From positions 1 to 64,000 of the forward strand of contig NZ_JMCL01000035.1 in NCBI RefSeq assembly GCF_000690905.1: a DNA stretch of 64,000 nucleotides, in the 5' to 3' direction. A model generated the notes under the pieces. It saw only the letters and a program-made list of their open reading frames with translations. It did not search any database and was not told the DNA's origin. Each line of letters starts with the position of its first letter. Positions within the stretch are counted from its first letter, which is position 1. Below, piece by piece: positions 11,992-24,300 of the stretch. This stretch comes from Pseudomonas sp. Ant30-3. Lineage in GTDB: Bacteria > Pseudomonadota > Gammaproteobacteria > Pseudomonadales > Pseudomonadaceae. The translations under genes were made by a program, and so were the position numbers.

Positions 11992-14900
11992 TTGAAAGAC
12001 CTACTGAATTTGCTGAAAAACCAGGGTCAAGTCGAAGAGTTCGACGCCATCCGTATTGGATTGGCATCGCCTGAGATGATCCGTTCGTGGTCGTTCGGTG
12101 AAGTTAAAAAGCCGGAAACGATCAACTACCGTACGTTCAAACCTGAGCGTGACGGCCTGTTCTGCGCCAAGATCTTTGGCCCGGTAAAGGATTACGAGTG
12201 CCTGTGCGGTAAGTACAAGCGCTTGAAGCATCGCGGCGTAATCTGCGAGAAGTGCGGCGTTGAAGTCGCGCTGGCCAAAGTTCGTCGTGAGCGCATGGCG
12301 CACATCGAACTGGCTTCGCCAGTTGCCCACATCTGGTTCCTGAAATCGCTGCCGTCCCGTATCGGCTTGCTGATGGACATGACCCTGCGTGATATCGAAC
12401 GTGTTCTCTATTTCGAGAGCTATGTCGTTATCGATCCAGGTATGACCACCCTTGAGAAAGGGCAGCTGCTGAACGACGAGCAGTACTTCGAAGCGCTGGA
12501 AGAGTTCGGCGACGATTTCGATGCCCGTATGGGTGCTGAAGCTGTCCGTGAACTGCTGCACGCTATCGACCTGGAGCACGAGATTGGCCGTCTGCGTGAA
12601 GAAATTCCGCAAACCAATTCCGAAACCAAAATCAAGAAGCTGTCCAAGCGTCTGAAGTTGATGGAAGCCTTCCAGGGTTCCGGCAACCTTCCAGAATGGA
12701 TGGTGCTGACCGTTCTGCCGGTTCTGCCGCCAGATCTGCGTCCACTGGTCCCGCTGGATGGCGGTCGCTTCGCGACTTCCGACCTCAACGATCTGTATCG
12801 TCGAGTGATCAACCGTAACAACCGCTTGAAGCGCCTGCTTGATCTGTCCGCTCCGGACATCATCGTGCGCAACGAAAAGCGTATGTTGCAGGAAGCTGTC
12901 GATGCACTGCTCGACAACGGTCGTCGTGGCCGCGCTATCACTGGTTCGAACAAGCGTCCTCTGAAGTCCCTGGCTGACATGATCAAGGGTAAGCAGGGTC
13001 GTTTCCGTCAGAACTTGCTCGGTAAGCGTGTTGACTACTCCGGTCGTTCGGTAATTACCGTAGGTCCGACCCTGCGTCTGCATCAGTGCGGTCTGCCGAA
13101 GAAAATGGCCCTCGAGTTGTTCAAGCCGTTCATTTTCGGCAAGCTGGAAATGCGTGGTCTTGCTACCACCATCAAAGCTGCCAAGAAGATGGTCGAGCGC
13201 GAGCTGCCGGAAGTCTGGGACGTTCTCGCTGAAGTAATTCGCGAACACCCGGTTCTCCTCAACCGTGCACCGACCCTTCACCGTCTGGGTATCCAGGCGT
13301 TTGAACCAGTACTGATCGAAGGCAAGGCTATCCAGCTGCACCCTCTGGTCTGTGCTGCGTACAACGCCGACTTCGACGGCGACCAAATGGCCGTGCACGT
13401 ACCGCTGACACTGGAAGCCCAGTTGGAAGCGCGTGCGTTGATGATGTCGACCAACAACATTCTGTCGCCAGCCAACGGTGAGCCAATCATCGTTCCTTCG
13501 CAGGACGTTGTATTGGGTCTGTACTACATGACTCGTGAAGCGATCAACGCCAAGGGCGAAGGTCGTGTGTTCGCGGATCTGCAGGAAGTTGACCGTGTGT
13601 TCCGTGCCGGCGAAGCCGCACTGCACGCCAAAGTCAAAGTCCGCATCCACGAAACCGTAAACGATCGTGACGGTGGCAGCGTCAAGAACACCCGTATCGT
13701 CGACACAACCGTCGGTCGTGCGCTGTTGTTCCAGGTTGTTCCACCTGGCCTGTCGTACGACGTCGTCAACCAGCCGATGAAGAAAAAGGCGATCTCCAAG
13801 CTGATCAACCAGTGCTACCGCGTGGTTGGTTTGAAAGAGACCGTGATCTTCGCTGACCAGTTGATGTACACCGGTTTTGCTTATTCGACCATTTCCGGCG
13901 TTTCCATCGGTGTTAACGACTTTGTTATCCCGGACGAGAAAGCCCGCATCATCAATGCTGCAACTGATGAAGTGAAAGAGATCGAAAGTCAGTACGCCTC
14001 AGGCCTGGTAACTCAGGGCGAGAAGTACAACAAAGTGATCGACCTTTGGTCCAAGGCGAACGACGAAGTTTCCAAGGCGATGATGGCCAACCTCTCGAAA
14101 GAGAAAGTCATCGACCGTCACGGCGTCGAAGTCGACCAAGAGTCCTTTAACTCGATGTACATGATGGCCGACTCGGGCGCACGGGGTTCTGCTGCGCAGA
14201 TCCGTCAGCTCGCCGGTATGCGCGGCCTGATGGCCAAGCCGGACGGTTCCATCATCGAAACGCCGATTACTGCGAACTTCCGTGAAGGTTTGAGCGTACT
14301 TCAGTACTTCATCTCCACTCACGGTGCTCGTAAAGGTTTGGCGGATACCGCATTGAAAACTGCGAACTCCGGTTACCTGACTCGTCGTCTTGTAGACGTG
14401 GCGCAGGATCTGGTTGTGACCGAGATCGATTGCGGCACCGAACATGGCCTGGTAATGACTCCGCACATTGAAGGCGGTGACGTTGTCGAGCCGCTGGGTG
14501 AGCGCGTGTTGGGTCGTGTCATTGCTCGTGACGTGTTCAAGCCGGGTACCGAAGAAGTCATCGTTCCTGGTGGCACTCTGGTAGACGAGAAGTGGGTCGA
14601 GTTCATCGAGCTGAACAGCATCGATGAAGTGATCGTGCGTTCGCCGATCAGCTGCGAAACCCGCTACGGCATTTGCGCTAAGTGCTACGGCCGTGATCTG
14701 GCTCGTGGTCACCAGGTGAACATCGGTGAAGCGGTCGGCGTTATCGCTGCCCAGTCCATCGGTGAGCCGGGTACCCAGCTGACCATGCGTACGTTCCACA
14801 TCGGTGGTGCTGCAAGCCGGACCTCCGCAGCTGACAGCGTTCAGGTGAAGAATGGCGGTACTGTCCGTCTGCATAACCTGAAGCACGTTGAGCGAGTGGA

Positions 14901-16191
14901 TGGTTGCCTGGTTGCTGTGTCCCGTTCCGGTGAGCTGGCAATCGCTGATGACTTCGGTCGTGAGCGTGAGCGTTACAAGCTGCCGTACGGTGCTGTGATT
15001 TCGGTTAAAGAAGGTGACAAGGTCGACGCTGGCGCAATCGTGGCCAAGTGGGATCCGCACACTCACCCAATCGTTACCGAAATGAAAGGTACCGTGACCT
15101 ACGTGGGCATGGAAGAAGGCATCACGATCAAGCGTCAGACTGACGAATTGACCGGTATGACCAACATTGAAGTCCTCGACGCCAAAGACCGTCCAGCTGC
15201 CGGTAAAGATATCCGTCCTGCTGTGAAGATGGTTGATGACAATGGCAAGGATCTCTTGCTGCCGGGTACTGACGTAATTGCTCAGTACTTCCTGCCTGCT
15301 AACGCCCTGGTTGGTGTAGCGGACGGCGCGAAGATTGCGATCGGTGATGTTATCGCTCGTATCCCGCAAGAGACTTCGAAGACCCGTGATATCACCGGTG
15401 GTCTGCCGCGTGTTGCCGACTTGTTCGAAGCACGTCGTCCGAAAGAAGCCTCGATTCTGGCTGAAGTCAGCGGCACCATCGCGTTCGGTAAAGAGACCAA
15501 AGGCAAGCGCCGTCTGGTTATCACTCCGAACGACGGTACTGATCCGTACGAAGAGCTGATTCCGAAGTGGCGTCACCTGAACGTTTTCGAAGGCGAACAG
15601 GTAAACCGCGGCGAAGTTATCTCCGACGGTCCGAGCGATCCACACGACATCCTGCGTCTGCTGGGTGTGAGTGCGCTGGCCAAGTACATCGTGAACGAGA
15701 TCCAGGACGTTTATCGTCTGCAAGGCGTGAAAATCAACGACAAGCACATCGAGACCATCTTGCGTCAGATGCTGCGTAAAGTTGAAATCGCTGAGTCCGG
15801 CGACTCGACTTTCATCAAGGGCGACCAGATGGAGTTGACTCACGTTCTGGTAGAGAACGAGCGTCTGGCTGGCGACGAGAAATTCGTATCCAAGTTCACC
15901 CGCGTGCTGTTGGGTATCACCAAGGCGTCGTTGTCCACCGAATCGTTCATCTCGGCGGCTTCCTTCCAGGAAACCACTCGTGTACTGACCGAAGCGGCGG
16001 TTACCGGCAAGCGCGATTACCTGCGCGGCTTGAAAGAAAACGTGGTTGTGGGTCGTTTGATCCCGGCCGGTACCGGTTTGGCTTATCACAGCGAACGTAA
16101 GCGTCGTCGTGAAGCAGACAAGCCGCTGCGCGTAAGCGCCAGTGAAGTGGAAGCTGCACTGACCGAAGCGCTGAACTCAAGCGGTAACTGA
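11992..16191 (+). CDS. rpoC: DNA-directed RNA polymerase subunit beta'
   Basis: The beta' subunit carries the catalytic magnesium site, the clamp and the bridge helix. The 1399 residues include the N-terminal zinc ribbon ([20 protein letters not shown], about 70-90) and the invariant NADFDGD with catalytic Asp460, Asp462 and Asp464. A second zinc site near residue 815-900 includes CAKCYGRDL. The start codon is TTG at 11992, supported by a perfect AGGAGG-type Shine-Dalgarno 7-12 nt upstream and by the conserved KDLLNLLK start. It is the last gene of the rplKAJL-rpoBC cluster. Confidence 0.98.
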   Translation: MKDLLNLLKNQGQVEEFDAIRIGLASPEMIRSWSFGEVKKPETINYRTFKPERDGLFCAKIFGPVKDYECLCGKYKRLKHRGVICEKCGVEVALAKVRRERMAHIELASPVAHIWFLKSLPSRIGLLMDMTLRDIERVLYFESYVVIDPGMTTLEKGQLLNDEQYFEALEEFGDDFDARMGAEAVRELLHAIDLEHEIGRLREEIPQTNSETKIKKLSKRLKLMEAFQGSGNLPEWMVLTVLPVLPPDLRPLVPLDGGRFATSDLNDLYRRVINRNNRLKRLLDLSAPDIIVRNEKRMLQEAVDALLDNGRRGRAITGSNKRPLKSLADMIKGKQGRFRQNLLGKRVDYSGRSVITVGPTLRLHQCGLPKKMALELFKPFIFGKLEMRGLATTIKAAKKMVERELPEVWDVLAEVIREHPVLLNRAPTLHRLGIQAFEPVLIEGKAIQLHPLVCAAYNADFDGDQMAVHVPLTLEAQLEARALMMSTNNILSPANGEPIIVPSQDVVLGLYYMTREAINAKGEGRVFADLQEVDRVFRAGEAALHAKVKVRIHETVNDRDGGSVKNTRIVDTTVGRALLFQVVPPGLSYDVVNQPMKKKAISKLINQCYRVVGLKETVIFADQLMYTGFAYSTISGVSIGVNDFVIPDEKARIINAATDEVKEIESQYASGLVTQGEKYNKVIDLWSKANDEVSKAMMANLSKEKVIDRHGVEVDQESFNSMYMMADSGARGSAAQIRQLAGMRGLMAKPDGSIIETPITANFREGLSVLQYFISTHGARKGLADTALKTANSGYLTRRLVDVAQDLVVTEIDCGTEHGLVMTPHIEGGDVVEPLGERVLGRVIARDVFKPGTEEVIVPGGTLVDEKWVEFIELNSIDEVIVRSPISCETRYGICAKCYGRDLARGHQVNIGEAVGVIAAQSIGEPGTQLTMRTFHIGGAASRTSAADSVQVKNGGTVRLHNLKHVERVDGCLVAVSRSGELAIADDFGRERERYKLPYGAVISVKEGDKVDAGAIVAKWDPHTHPIVTEMKGTVTYVGMEEGITIKRQTDELTGMTNIEVLDAKDRPAAGKDIRPAVKMVDDNGKDLLLPGTDVIAQYFLPANALVGVADGAKIAIGDVIARIPQETSKTRDITGGLPRVADLFEARRPKEASILAEVSGTIAFGKETKGKRRLVITPNDGTDPYEELIPKWRHLNVFEGEQVNRGEVISDGPSDPHDILRLLGVSALAKYIVNEIQDVYRLQGVKINDKHIETILRQMLRKVEIAESGDSTFIKGDQMELTHVLVENERLAGDEKFVSKFTRVLLGITKASLSTESFISAASFQETTRVLTEAAVTGKRDYLRGLKENVVVGRLIPAGTGLAYHSERKRRREADKPLRVSASEVEAALTEALNSSGN

Positions 16192-16287
16192 GTTCTGCAC
16201 TAAATGAGCGTAAGGCCCTGGCCGCTCCGTTCATCGAATCGAGACAATTTGTCGAGGTTGGATGAGAGGAGACGTCGGGGCCTTGCC

Positions 16288-16316
16288 TTGACTGGGGGCA
16301 AGATCCTCTTTAGACT
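16288..16316 (+). promoter_or_regulatory. Promoter of the str operon
   Basis: TTGACT at 16288-16293 and TAGACT at 16311-16316 have an ideal 17-nt spacer, 92 nt before rpsL. Confidence 0.7.
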
Positions 16317-16333
16317 CTTGTACCCCTAAATTT

Positions 16334-16353
16334 GGCGGGAATTCGTTCCTGCC
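16334..16353 (+). promoter_or_regulatory. UUCG hairpin in the rpsL leader
   Basis: An 8-bp stem GGCGGGAA / TTCCTGCC closes a TTCG tetraloop, one of the most stable RNA loops. It lies about 10-30 nt into the predicted str operon transcript and is followed by ATTTTGCTTTTC. It could be an attenuator or a ribosomal-protein binding site; neither is shown by the sequence alone. Confidence 0.5.
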
Positions 16354-16407
16354 ATTTTGCTTTTCTTGCAAGACAATAGCGTCGCAAGACAACAGTGGAG
16401 CTAGTAG

Positions 16408-16779
16408 ATGGCAACTATCAACCAGCTGGTACGTCAGCCGCGTAAGCGTATCGTCGAGAAATCCGACGTGCCTGCGCTGCAGAACTGCCCGCAACGTCGT
16501 GGCGTATGCACTCGTGTGTATACCACCACGCCGAAAAAACCTAACTCGGCACTGCGTAAAGTATGCCGTGTGCGTCTGACCAACGGTTTCGAGGTTTCCT
16601 CGTACATCGGCGGTGAAGGCCACAACCTGCAAGAGCACAGCGTGGTACTGATCCGCGGCGGTCGTGTAAAAGACTTGCCAGGTGTTCGTTATCACACCGT
16701 TCGCGGTTCTTTGGATACTTCCGGCGTTAAAGGTCGTAACCAGGGTCGTTCGAAGTACGGTACCAAGAAGCCTAAGTAG
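16408..16779 (+). CDS. rpsL: 30S ribosomal protein S12
   Basis: S12 lies at the decoding centre and controls accuracy. The 123 residues are standard. Lys43 (TPKKPNS) and Lys88 ([11 protein letters not shown]), the sites of streptomycin-resistance changes, are wild type. The ATG follows a GGAG 8 nt upstream. It is the first gene of the str operon rpsL-rpsG-fusA-tuf. Confidence 0.97.
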   Translation: MATINQLVRQPRKRIVEKSDVPALQNCPQRRGVCTRVYTTTPKKPNSALRKVCRVRLTNGFEVSSYIGGEGHNLQEHSVVLIRGGRVKDLPGVRYHTVRGSLDTSGVKGRNQGRSKYGTKKPK

Positions 16780-16877
16780 TAGCGGCTTTTTGTAAAAACT
16801 GAATCATCTATTTTTCTGAGTCGATAAGAGTAAGGTCGGAGGCGTCCCGCAAGGGCACCGATTCCGAGCGAACCTGA

Positions 16878-17369
<492 letters not shown>

Positions 17370-17399
17370 TTTTAGCGTCACTAATTTTGCGAGGGCTTT

Positions 17400-19505
17400 A
17401 TGGCTCGTACAACACCGATTAATCGCTACCGTAACATTGGTATCGTTGCTCACGTGGATGCTGGTAAAACCACCACCACAGAGCGCGTCCTTTTTTACAC
17501 TGGCAAAAGTCACAAAATGGGCGAGGTGCATGACGGCGCCGCGACCACAGACTGGATGGTTCAGGAGCAGGAGCGTGGTATTACCATTACTTCTGCTGCC
17601 ATTACCGCCTTCTGGCAGGGTTCCGAGAAGCAGCACAAGGACCAATACCGCTTTAACGTCATCGACACCCCGGGCCACGTTGACTTCACTATTGAAGTTG
17701 AGCGTTCCCTGCGTGTTCTCGACGGCGCGGTCGTTGTGTTCTGCGGCACCTCGGGTGTTGAGCCTCAGTCGGAAACCGTATGGCGTCAAGCCAACAAATA
17801 CGGCGTTCCACGTCTTGTTTACGTAAACAAGATGGACCGTGCTGGTGCGAACTTCCTGCGCGTGATCGGTCAGATCAAGCAGCGTCTGGGTCACACTCCG
17901 GTTCCAATCCAGTTGGCTATCGGTTCCGAAGACAACTTCCAGGGTCAGATCGATCTGATGGCCATGGAAGCTGTTTACTGGAATGACTCCGACAAAGGCA
18001 TGGTTCCAGTTCGCAAGCCTATCCCTGCTGAATTGCAGGAACTGGCTGACGAGTGGCGCGGCAACATGGTTGAGGCTGCGGCTGAAGCCAGCGAAGAGCT
18101 GATGAACAAGTACCTCGAAGGTGAAGAGCTCACCAACGCGGAAATCAAGGACGCACTGCGTCAGCGTACTATCGCTGGCGAAATCGTCCTGGCTGTTTGC
18201 GGTTCTTCCTTCAAGAACAAGGGTGTTCCCCTGGTTCTCGACGCCGTTATCGACTACCTGCCGGCTCCTTCCGACATTCCTGCCATCAAGGGTACTGACC
18301 CGGATGACGAGACCAAGGAAATGGAGCGTCATGCAGATGACAGCGAGCCGTTCTCGGCGCTTGCTTTCAAGATCGCTACCGACCCATTCGTGGGTACTTT
18401 GACCTTTGTTCGAGTTTACTCGGGCGTGTTGGCTTCCGGCGACGGTGTGATCAACTCGGTTAAAGGCAAGAAAGAGCGCGTGGGTCGTATGGTGCAAATG
18501 CACGCAAACGCTCGCGAAGAAATCAAGGAAGTGCGCGCTGGTGACATCGCGGCCTTGATCGGCATGAAGGATGTCACCACTGGCGAAACCTTGTGCAACG
18601 CTGACAAGCCAATCATCCTGGTTCGCATGGACTTCCCGGAGCCGGTTATTTCGGTTGCCGTTGAGCCTAAGACCAAGGACGACCAGGAAAAAATGGGTAT
18701 CGCTCTGGGCAAGCTTGCTCAGGAAGATCCATCTTTCCGCGTCAAGACTGATGAAGAGACTGGTCAAACGATCATCTCTGGAATGGGCGAGTTGCACCTG
18801 GACATCCTGGTTGACCGGATGCGCCGTGAGTTCAACGTCGAAGCCAACATCGGTAAGCCTCAGGTTTCCTATCGTGAGCGCATCACGAAGAACTGTGAAA
18901 TCGAAGGCAAGTTCGTTCGTCAGTCCGGCGGTCGTGGTCAGTTCGGCCACTGCTGGATCCGTTTTGCTCCTGCTGACGAAGGTCAGGAAGGTCTGCAATT
19001 CGTGAACGAAGTAGTGGGCGGTGTGGTTCCTAAGGAATACATCCCGGCTATCCAGAAGGGCATCGAAGAGCAGATGAAGAACGGCGTTGTTGCCGGCTAT
19101 CCGCTGATCGGCCTGAAGGCTACTGTGTTTGATGGTTCCTACCACGACGTCGACTCCAACGAGATGGCGTTTAAGGTGGCTGCATCCATGGCGACCAAGC
19201 AGCTGGCCCAGAAGGGCGGTGGTGAGTTGCTTGAGCCGATCATGGCGGTAGAGGTTGTTACACCTGAAGACTATATGGGTGACGTGATGGGCGACCTTAA
19301 CCGTCGTCGCGGCATGATCCTGGGTATGGAAGATACGGTTTCCGGCAAAGTGATTCGTGCCGAGGTTCCGTTGGGTGAGATGTTCGGTTACGCAACCGAC
19401 GTTCGCTCCATGTCCCAAGGTCGCGCAAGCTACTCTATGGAATTCAAAAAATACAATACGGCTCCGTCGCACATCGTCGAAACCGTTACCAAAAAACAAG
19501 GCTGA
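17400..19505 (+). CDS. fusA: Elongation factor G
   Basis: EF-G is the translational GTPase that drives mRNA-tRNA translocation. The 701 residues show the P-loop [12 protein letters not shown] at about 17-28, DTPGHVDF near 88 and NKMDR near 142, followed by domains II-V. The start is 30 nt after rpsG with GAGGG upstream. It lies in the str operon before the second tuf. Confidence 0.97.
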   Translation: MARTTPINRYRNIGIVAHVDAGKTTTTERVLFYTGKSHKMGEVHDGAATTDWMVQEQERGITITSAAITAFWQGSEKQHKDQYRFNVIDTPGHVDFTIEVERSLRVLDGAVVVFCGTSGVEPQSETVWRQANKYGVPRLVYVNKMDRAGANFLRVIGQIKQRLGHTPVPIQLAIGSEDNFQGQIDLMAMEAVYWNDSDKGMVPVRKPIPAELQELADEWRGNMVEAAAEASEELMNKYLEGEELTNAEIKDALRQRTIAGEIVLAVCGSSFKNKGVPLVLDAVIDYLPAPSDIPAIKGTDPDDETKEMERHADDSEPFSALAFKIATDPFVGTLTFVRVYSGVLASGDGVINSVKGKKERVGRMVQMHANAREEIKEVRAGDIAALIGMKDVTTGETLCNADKPIILVRMDFPEPVISVAVEPKTKDDQEKMGIALGKLAQEDPSFRVKTDEETGQTIISGMGELHLDILVDRMRREFNVEANIGKPQVSYRERITKNCEIEGKFVRQSGGRGQFGHCWIRFAPADEGQEGLQFVNEVVGGVVPKEYIPAIQKGIEEQMKNGVVAGYPLIGLKATVFDGSYHDVDSNEMAFKVAASMATKQLAQKGGGELLEPIMAVEVVTPEDYMGDVMGDLNRRRGMILGMEDTVSGKVIRAEVPLGEMFGYATDVRSMSQGRASYSMEFKKYNTAPSHIVETVTKKQG

Positions 19506-19536
19506 TTCAGCCCCTTTAGGCTAGGAGTTAATTGTC

Positions 19537-20730
19537 GTGGCTAAAGAAAAATTTGACCGTACCCTCCCGCACGTCAACGTTGGCACCATCGGTCACGTCG
19601 ACCACGGTAAAACCACGCTGACCGCTGCTCTGACTCGCGTCTGCTCCGAAGTTTTCGGTTCGGCCGTTGTTGCTTTCGACAAAATCGACAGCGCTCCGGA
19701 AGAGAAGGCTCGTGGTATCACCATCAACACCGCTCACGTTGAATACAACTCGCTGATCCGTCACTACGCTCACGTTGACTGCCCAGGTCACGCTGACTAT
19801 GTGAAGAACATGATCACCGGTGCTGCTCAAATGGACGGCGCTATTCTGGTTTGTTCGGCCGCTGATGGTCCGATGCCACAAACCCGTGAGCACATCCTGC
19901 TGTCCCGTCAGGTTGGCGTTCCGTACATCGTTGTCTTCCTGAACAAGGCTGACATGGTAGACGACGCTGAGCTGCTGGAACTGGTTGAGATGGAAGTGCG
20001 CGATCTGCTGAGCACTTACGACTTCCCAGGTGACGATACTCCGATCATCATCGGTTCGGCTCTGATGGCTCTGAACGGCCAAGACGACAACGAAATGGGC
20101 ACCACTGCCGTTCGTAAACTGGTTGAGACTCTGGACAGCTACATTCCAGATCCAGTCCGTGTTATCGACAAACCGTTCCTGATGCCAATCGAAGACGTAT
20201 TCTCGATCTCCGGTCGCGGTACTGTTGTTACCGGTCGTATCGAGCGCGGTATCGTCAAGGTTCAGGATCCACTGGAAATCGTTGGTCTGCGTGACACTAC
20301 CGTCACCACCTGCACCGGTGTTGAAATGTTCCGTAAGCTGCTCGACGAAGGGCGTGCTGGCGAGAACTGTGGCGTGCTGCTGCGCGGCACCAAGCGTGAC
20401 GACGTTGAGCGTGGCCAGGTTCTGGTCAAGCCAGGTTCGGTTAAGCCGCATACTACCTTCGAAGCTGAAGTGTACGTGTTGAGCAAAGAAGAAGGCGGTC
20501 GTCACACTCCGTTCTTCAAAGGCTACCGTCCACAGTTCTACTTCCGGACCACTGACGTGACCGGTAACTGCGAACTGCCGGAAGGCGTTGAAATGGTAAT
20601 GCCGGGCGACAACATCAAAATGGTTGTCACCCTGATCAAAACCATCGCAATGGAAGACGGTCTGCGTTTCGCTATTCGTGAAGGCGGTCGTACCGTCGGC
20701 GCTGGCGTCGTAGCCAAAATCATCGCTTAA
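19537..20730 (+). CDS. tuf: Elongation factor Tu (str operon copy)
   Basis: This is the second EF-Tu gene, 397 residues, with the same GTPase motifs as the copy at 2966. The start codon is GTG at 19537, with AGGAG about 9 nt upstream. Codon use is strongly biased, as expected for the main EF-Tu gene of the str operon. It differs from the first copy in about 29 residues, several of them non-conservative and clustered in the domain I C-terminus and domain II. The gene ends at a strong terminator. Confidence 0.97.
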   Translation: MAKEKFDRTLPHVNVGTIGHVDHGKTTLTAALTRVCSEVFGSAVVAFDKIDSAPEEKARGITINTAHVEYNSLIRHYAHVDCPGHADYVKNMITGAAQMDGAILVCSAADGPMPQTREHILLSRQVGVPYIVVFLNKADMVDDAELLELVEMEVRDLLSTYDFPGDDTPIIIGSALMALNGQDDNEMGTTAVRKLVETLDSYIPDPVRVIDKPFLMPIEDVFSISGRGTVVTGRIERGIVKVQDPLEIVGLRDTTVTTCTGVEMFRKLLDEGRAGENCGVLLRGTKRDDVERGQVLVKPGSVKPHTTFEAEVYVLSKEEGGRHTPFFKGYRPQFYFRTTDVTGNCELPEGVEMVMPGDNIKMVVTLIKTIAMEDGLRFAIREGGRTVGAGVVAKIIA

Positions 20731-20747
20731 TAAGTGATGGTCTGAAA

Positions 20748-20777
20748 AAGCCCCCGCTTAGCGGGGGCTTTTTTATT
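20748..20777 (+). terminator. Terminator of the str operon
   Basis: The stem AAGCCCCCGC / GCGGGGGCTT is followed by TTTTTATT, 17 nt after the tuf stop. It is immediately followed by the S10 operon promoter. Confidence 0.92.
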
Positions 20778-20780
20778 GGG

Positions 20781-20809
20781 TTGACACCTATATGGGGCGT
20801 CTATAGAAT
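20781..20809 (+). promoter_or_regulatory. Promoter of the S10 operon
   Basis: TTGACA at 20781-20786 and TAGAAT at 20804-20809 have a 17-nt spacer, followed by the GC-rich discriminator TGCGCCTCC. The overlapping TATAGAAT is identical to that of the tRNA-tuf promoter. The leader before rpsJ is only about 55 nt, much shorter than the L4-regulated leader of E. coli. Confidence 0.85.
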
Positions 20810-20871
20810 TGCGCCTCCTTTTAACGGGCGTATTGCGCTCGGTGGGAATAGCAGCCGGAGTCTGAAATCCA

Positions 20872-21183
20872 ATGCAAAATCAGCAAATCCGTATCAGGTT
20901 GAAGGCTTTTGACCATCGCCTGATCGACCAATCCACCCAGGAAATCGTGGAAACCGCGAAACGTACTGGTGCTCAAGTGCGTGGTCCAATTCCACTGCCT
21001 ACCCGTAAAGAGCGGTTCACCGTTCTGGTCTCCCCGCACGTCAACAAAGACGCGCGTGACCAGTACGAGATCCGTACTCATAAGCGCGTTCTGGACATCG
21101 TCCAGCCAACGGATAAAACCGTTGATGCTCTTATGAAGCTTGATCTTGCGGCCGGTGTGGAAGTACAGATCAGCCTCGGCTAA
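20872..21183 (+). CDS. rpsJ: 30S ribosomal protein S10
   Basis: S10 is a 30S head protein that also serves as NusE, the NusG/NusB partner in antitermination. The 103 residues are standard ([19 protein letters not shown] start). It is the first gene of the long S10-spc-alpha ribosomal cluster. An 80-nt gap separates it from rplC. Confidence 0.97.
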
Positions 21184-21263
21184 GACTCGGTCTTAGTCGT
21201 GTAACGCTCTGAAATGGGCGGCCATAGCGGGTGAAAGCCCCGTACACTCATGAGGTTTACAAC

Positions 21264-21899
21264 ATGACTATTGGTGTAGTCGGTCGTAAATGCGGTATGA
21301 CCCGTATTTTCACCGAAGAAGGTGTCTCCATTCCGGTCACGGTCATTGAGATCGAGCCGAATCGCGTCACCCAGTTCAAAACTGAAGAGACCGATGGCTA
21401 TCGTGCAGTGCAAGTCACTGTAGGCGAGCGTCGTGCTTCGCGTGTTACAGCTGCTCAGGCTGGCCACTTCGCTAAGGCGAACGTTGCCGCTGGTCGTACC
21501 GTAATGGAATTCCGCCTTGAAGAAGGCGAGTACCAGGCCGGCGATCTGATCAACGCTGAAATCTTCGCCGCTGGTCAACTGGTTGATGTAACCGGTCAGT
21601 CCAAGGGTAAAGGCTTCCAGGGTACGATCAAGCGTTGGAACTTCCGCGGGCAAGATAATACCCACGGTAACTCCGTGTCCCACCGCGTTCCAGGCTCTAT
21701 CGGCCAGTGCCAGACTCCTGGTCGTGTATTCAAGGGCAAAAAAATGTCCGGTCATATGGGCGCTGAGCGCGTGACCGTGCAGTCTCTTGAAGTAGTGCGC
21801 GTGGACGCTGAACGCAATCTGTTGTTGGTCAAGGGCGCTGTTCCTGGCGCTACTGGCGGCAACTTGGTTGTACGTCCAGCAGCCAAGGCTCGCGGTTAA
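21264..21899 (+). CDS. rplC: 50S ribosomal protein L3
   Basis: L3 is an early-assembling 50S protein reaching the peptidyl transferase centre. The 211 residues start [16 protein letters not shown]. The upstream in-frame ATG at 21231 would add 11 unconserved residues, while 21264 has GAGG about 9 nt upstream. The central [17 protein letters not shown] loop, including the Gln methylated by PrmB in relatives, is conserved. Confidence 0.96.
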   Translation: MTIGVVGRKCGMTRIFTEEGVSIPVTVIEIEPNRVTQFKTEETDGYRAVQVTVGERRASRVTAAQAGHFAKANVAAGRTVMEFRLEEGEYQAGDLINAEIFAAGQLVDVTGQSKGKGFQGTIKRWNFRGQDNTHGNSVSHRVPGSIGQCQTPGRVFKGKKMSGHMGAERVTVQSLEVVRVDAERNLLLVKGAVPGATGGNLVVRPAAKARG

Positions 21900-21911
21900 G
21901 GGGAAGCTGAC

Positions 21912-22514
21912 ATGCAATTAAATGTAAATGACGCTCAAGCGATCGAAGTTTCCGAACTGACATTTGGCGGCGAATTCAACGAGACGCTGGTTCACCAAGC
22001 AGTCGTGGCCTACATGGCAGGCGGCCGTCAAGGTAGCAAGCAGCAAAAGACCCGTTCCGACGTTCGTGGTGGCGGTAAGCGCCCTTGGCGTCAGAAAGGT
22101 ACTGGCCGTGCTCGTGCCGGTACTATCCGTAGCCCAATCTGGCGTGGCGGCGGTACCACTTTCGCAGCTCGTCCTCAGGATCACACCCAGAAGCTGAACA
22201 AGAAGATGTATCGCGCAGCAATGCGTTCCATCCTTGCTGAGCTGGTGCGTACTGATCGTCTGGTTGTGGTTCAGGACTTCGCTGTTGATGCACCGAAGAC
22301 CAAAGATCTGCTGAACAAACTGACTGGCATGGGCCTGACTGACGTCTTGATCGTGTCTGAAGTTGTTGATCAGAACCTGTACCTGGCTGCTCGCAACCTG
22401 CCACACGTCGATGTACGTGACGTGCAAGGTTCCGATCCAGTTAGTCTGATCGCATACGACAAGGTGTTGATCACCGTGTCGGCCGTGAAGAAATTCGAGG
22501 AGCTGCTGGGATGA
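21912..22514 (+). CDS. rplD: 50S ribosomal protein L4
   Basis: L4 lines the peptide exit tunnel and in enterobacteria autoregulates the S10 operon. The 200 residues are standard, with the conserved tunnel loop [19 protein letters not shown] near residues 55-75. Its last 4 nt overlap the rplW start (ATGA), giving translational coupling. Confidence 0.97.
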
Positions 22515-22810
22515 ACCAGGAACGCGTATTTAAAGTTCTGCTCGGCCCGCACGTTTCCGAGAAGGCTACGGTTCTGGCTGACAAAAAAGGCCAGTTCGTT
22601 TTCAAGGTTGCAACTGACGCAACCAAGCTGGAAATCAAGAAGGCCGTCGAAAGCCTGTTCAGCGTGAAAGTAGAGCGTGTTACTACCCTGAATGTTCTGG
22701 GTAAGAGCAAGCGCACTGCTCGCGGTCTGGGCAAGCGTAATGACTGGAAGAAGGCGGTTATCTCCCTTCAGCCAGGCCAAGATCTCGATTTCAGCAGCAG
22801 TGCTGAGTAA
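22511..22810 (+). CDS. rplW: 50S ribosomal protein L23
   Basis: L23 sits at the exit of the peptide tunnel and is the docking site for trigger factor and SRP. The 99 residues match the family, beginning [20 protein letters not shown]. It overlaps rplD by 4 nt and precedes rplB by 14 nt. Confidence 0.97.
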
Positions 22811-22824
22811 GGAAGGGGTGCATC

Positions 22825-23649
22825 ATGGCAATCGTTAAATGCAAACCGACTTCCCCTGGCCGCCGTCATGTGGTCAAGGTGGTCAACCAGGAGCTGCATA
22901 AAGGCGCTCCTCACGCACCGCTGCTCGAGAAGAAATCGAAGTCTGGTGGTCGTAACAACAATGGTCGCATTACCACTCGTCACATCGGTGGTGGCCATAA
23001 GCAGCATTATCGTCTGGTCGATTTCCGTCGCAACGACAAAGATGGCATCCCAGCCACTGTCGAGCGTATCGAATACGATCCAAACCGTACTGCTCACATC
23101 GCTCTTATGTTGTACGCAGACGGTGAACGCCGTTACATCATCGCCCCTAAAGGCGTGAACGCTGGCGACCAGCTGATTTCGGGTGCTTTGGCTCCGATCA
23201 AGCCGGGCAACCAGTTGCAACTGCGCAGCATTCCAGTTGGTAGTACCGTACACGGCATCGAATTGAAGCCAGGTAAAGGCGCGCAAATCGCTCGTTCCGC
23301 TGGTGCTTCGGCTCAGCTGATCGCTCGTGAAGGTGTCTACGTGACCCTGCGTCTGCGTTCTGGTGAAATGCGTAAAGTGCTGGCTGAATGCCGCGCGACC
23401 CTGGGTGAAGTCTCGAACTCCGAGCACAGCCTGCGTTCGCTGGGTAAAGCTGGTGCCAAACGCTGGCGTGGCGTTCGCCCAACCGTTCGTGGTGTTGCCA
23501 TGAACCCGGTTGACCACCCACATGGTGGTGGTGAAGGTCGTACCTCTGGTGGACGTCATCCGGTATCGCCATGGGGCTTCCCGACTAAGGGCGCGAAGAC
23601 TCGTGGTAATAAGCGTACCGACAAAATGATCGTCCGTCGTCGCAAGTAA
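22825..23649 (+). CDS. rplB: 50S ribosomal protein L2
   Basis: L2 is needed for subunit association and peptidyl transfer. The 274 residues are standard. The C-terminal [20 protein letters not shown] region, which includes the functionally important histidine, is intact. The ATG has GGAAGGGG upstream. Confidence 0.97.
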   Translation: MAIVKCKPTSPGRRHVVKVVNQELHKGAPHAPLLEKKSKSGGRNNNGRITTRHIGGGHKQHYRLVDFRRNDKDGIPATVERIEYDPNRTAHIALMLYADGERRYIIAPKGVNAGDQLISGALAPIKPGNQLQLRSIPVGSTVHGIELKPGKGAQIARSAGASAQLIAREGVYVTLRLRSGEMRKVLAECRATLGEVSNSEHSLRSLGKAGAKRWRGVRPTVRGVAMNPVDHPHGGGEGRTSGGRHPVSPWGFPTKGAKTRGNKRTDKMIVRRRK

Positions 23650-23665
23650 ATAGAGGGATACGACA

Positions 23666-23941
23666 GTGCCACGTTCTCTGAAAAAAGGTCCTTTTATTGA
23701 TCTTCACCTACTGAAGAAGATCGAAGTGGCGGCGGAAAAGAACGATCGCAAACCAGTTAAAACCTGGTCGCGTCGTTCTATGATCCTGCCACAAATGGTC
23801 GGTTTGACCATTGCAGTGCATAACGGTCGTCAACATGTCCCGGTTCTCGTGAACGAAGACATGGTCGGCCACAAACTAGGCGAGTTTGCCGGTACCCGCA
23901 CATATCGTGGGCACGTGGCAGACAAGAAAGCCAAGCGTTAA
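23666..23941 (+). CDS. rpsS: 30S ribosomal protein S19
   Basis: S19 is a 30S head protein that forms an intersubunit contact with the large subunit. The 91 residues begin [12 protein letters not shown], and the start codon is GTG at 23666 with GAGGGAT 9-15 nt upstream. It lies 16 nt after rplB in the S10 operon. Confidence 0.97.
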   Translation: MPRSLKKGPFIDLHLLKKIEVAAEKNDRKPVKTWSRRSMILPQMVGLTIAVHNGRQHVPVLVNEDMVGHKLGEFAGTRTYRGHVADKKAKR

Positions 23942-23954
23942 GGGGTAAGGAACG

Positions 23955-24287
23955 ATGGAAGTAGCCGCTAAGTTGTCGGGCGCTCGAATCTCCGCCCAGA
24001 AAGCCCGCTTGGTCGCCGACCAGATCCGCGGGAAGAAGGTGGGCGAAGCGCTCAACCTGTTGGCTTTCAGCAGTAAGAAAGCCGCCGAGATCATGAAGAA
24101 AGTGCTGGAGTCGGCCGTAGCCAACGCCGAGCATAACGAAGGCGCAGACGTTGATGACCTTAAAGTCAGCACCGTTTTCGTCAACGAAGGGCGTTCGCTG
24201 AAGCGAATCATGCCACGTGCCAAAGGCCGTGCTGATCGCATCGTCAAGCGGTCTTGCCATATCACTGTCAAGGTTGCTGACAAGTAA
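23955..24287 (+). CDS. rplV: 50S ribosomal protein L22
   Basis: L22 lines the exit tunnel with an extended beta hairpin, here around the [13 protein letters not shown] segment near residue 80-95. The 110 residues match the family. An AAGGAACG ribosome-binding site precedes the ATG. Confidence 0.97.
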
Positions 24288-24300
24288 CGGAGTCGAAGAG

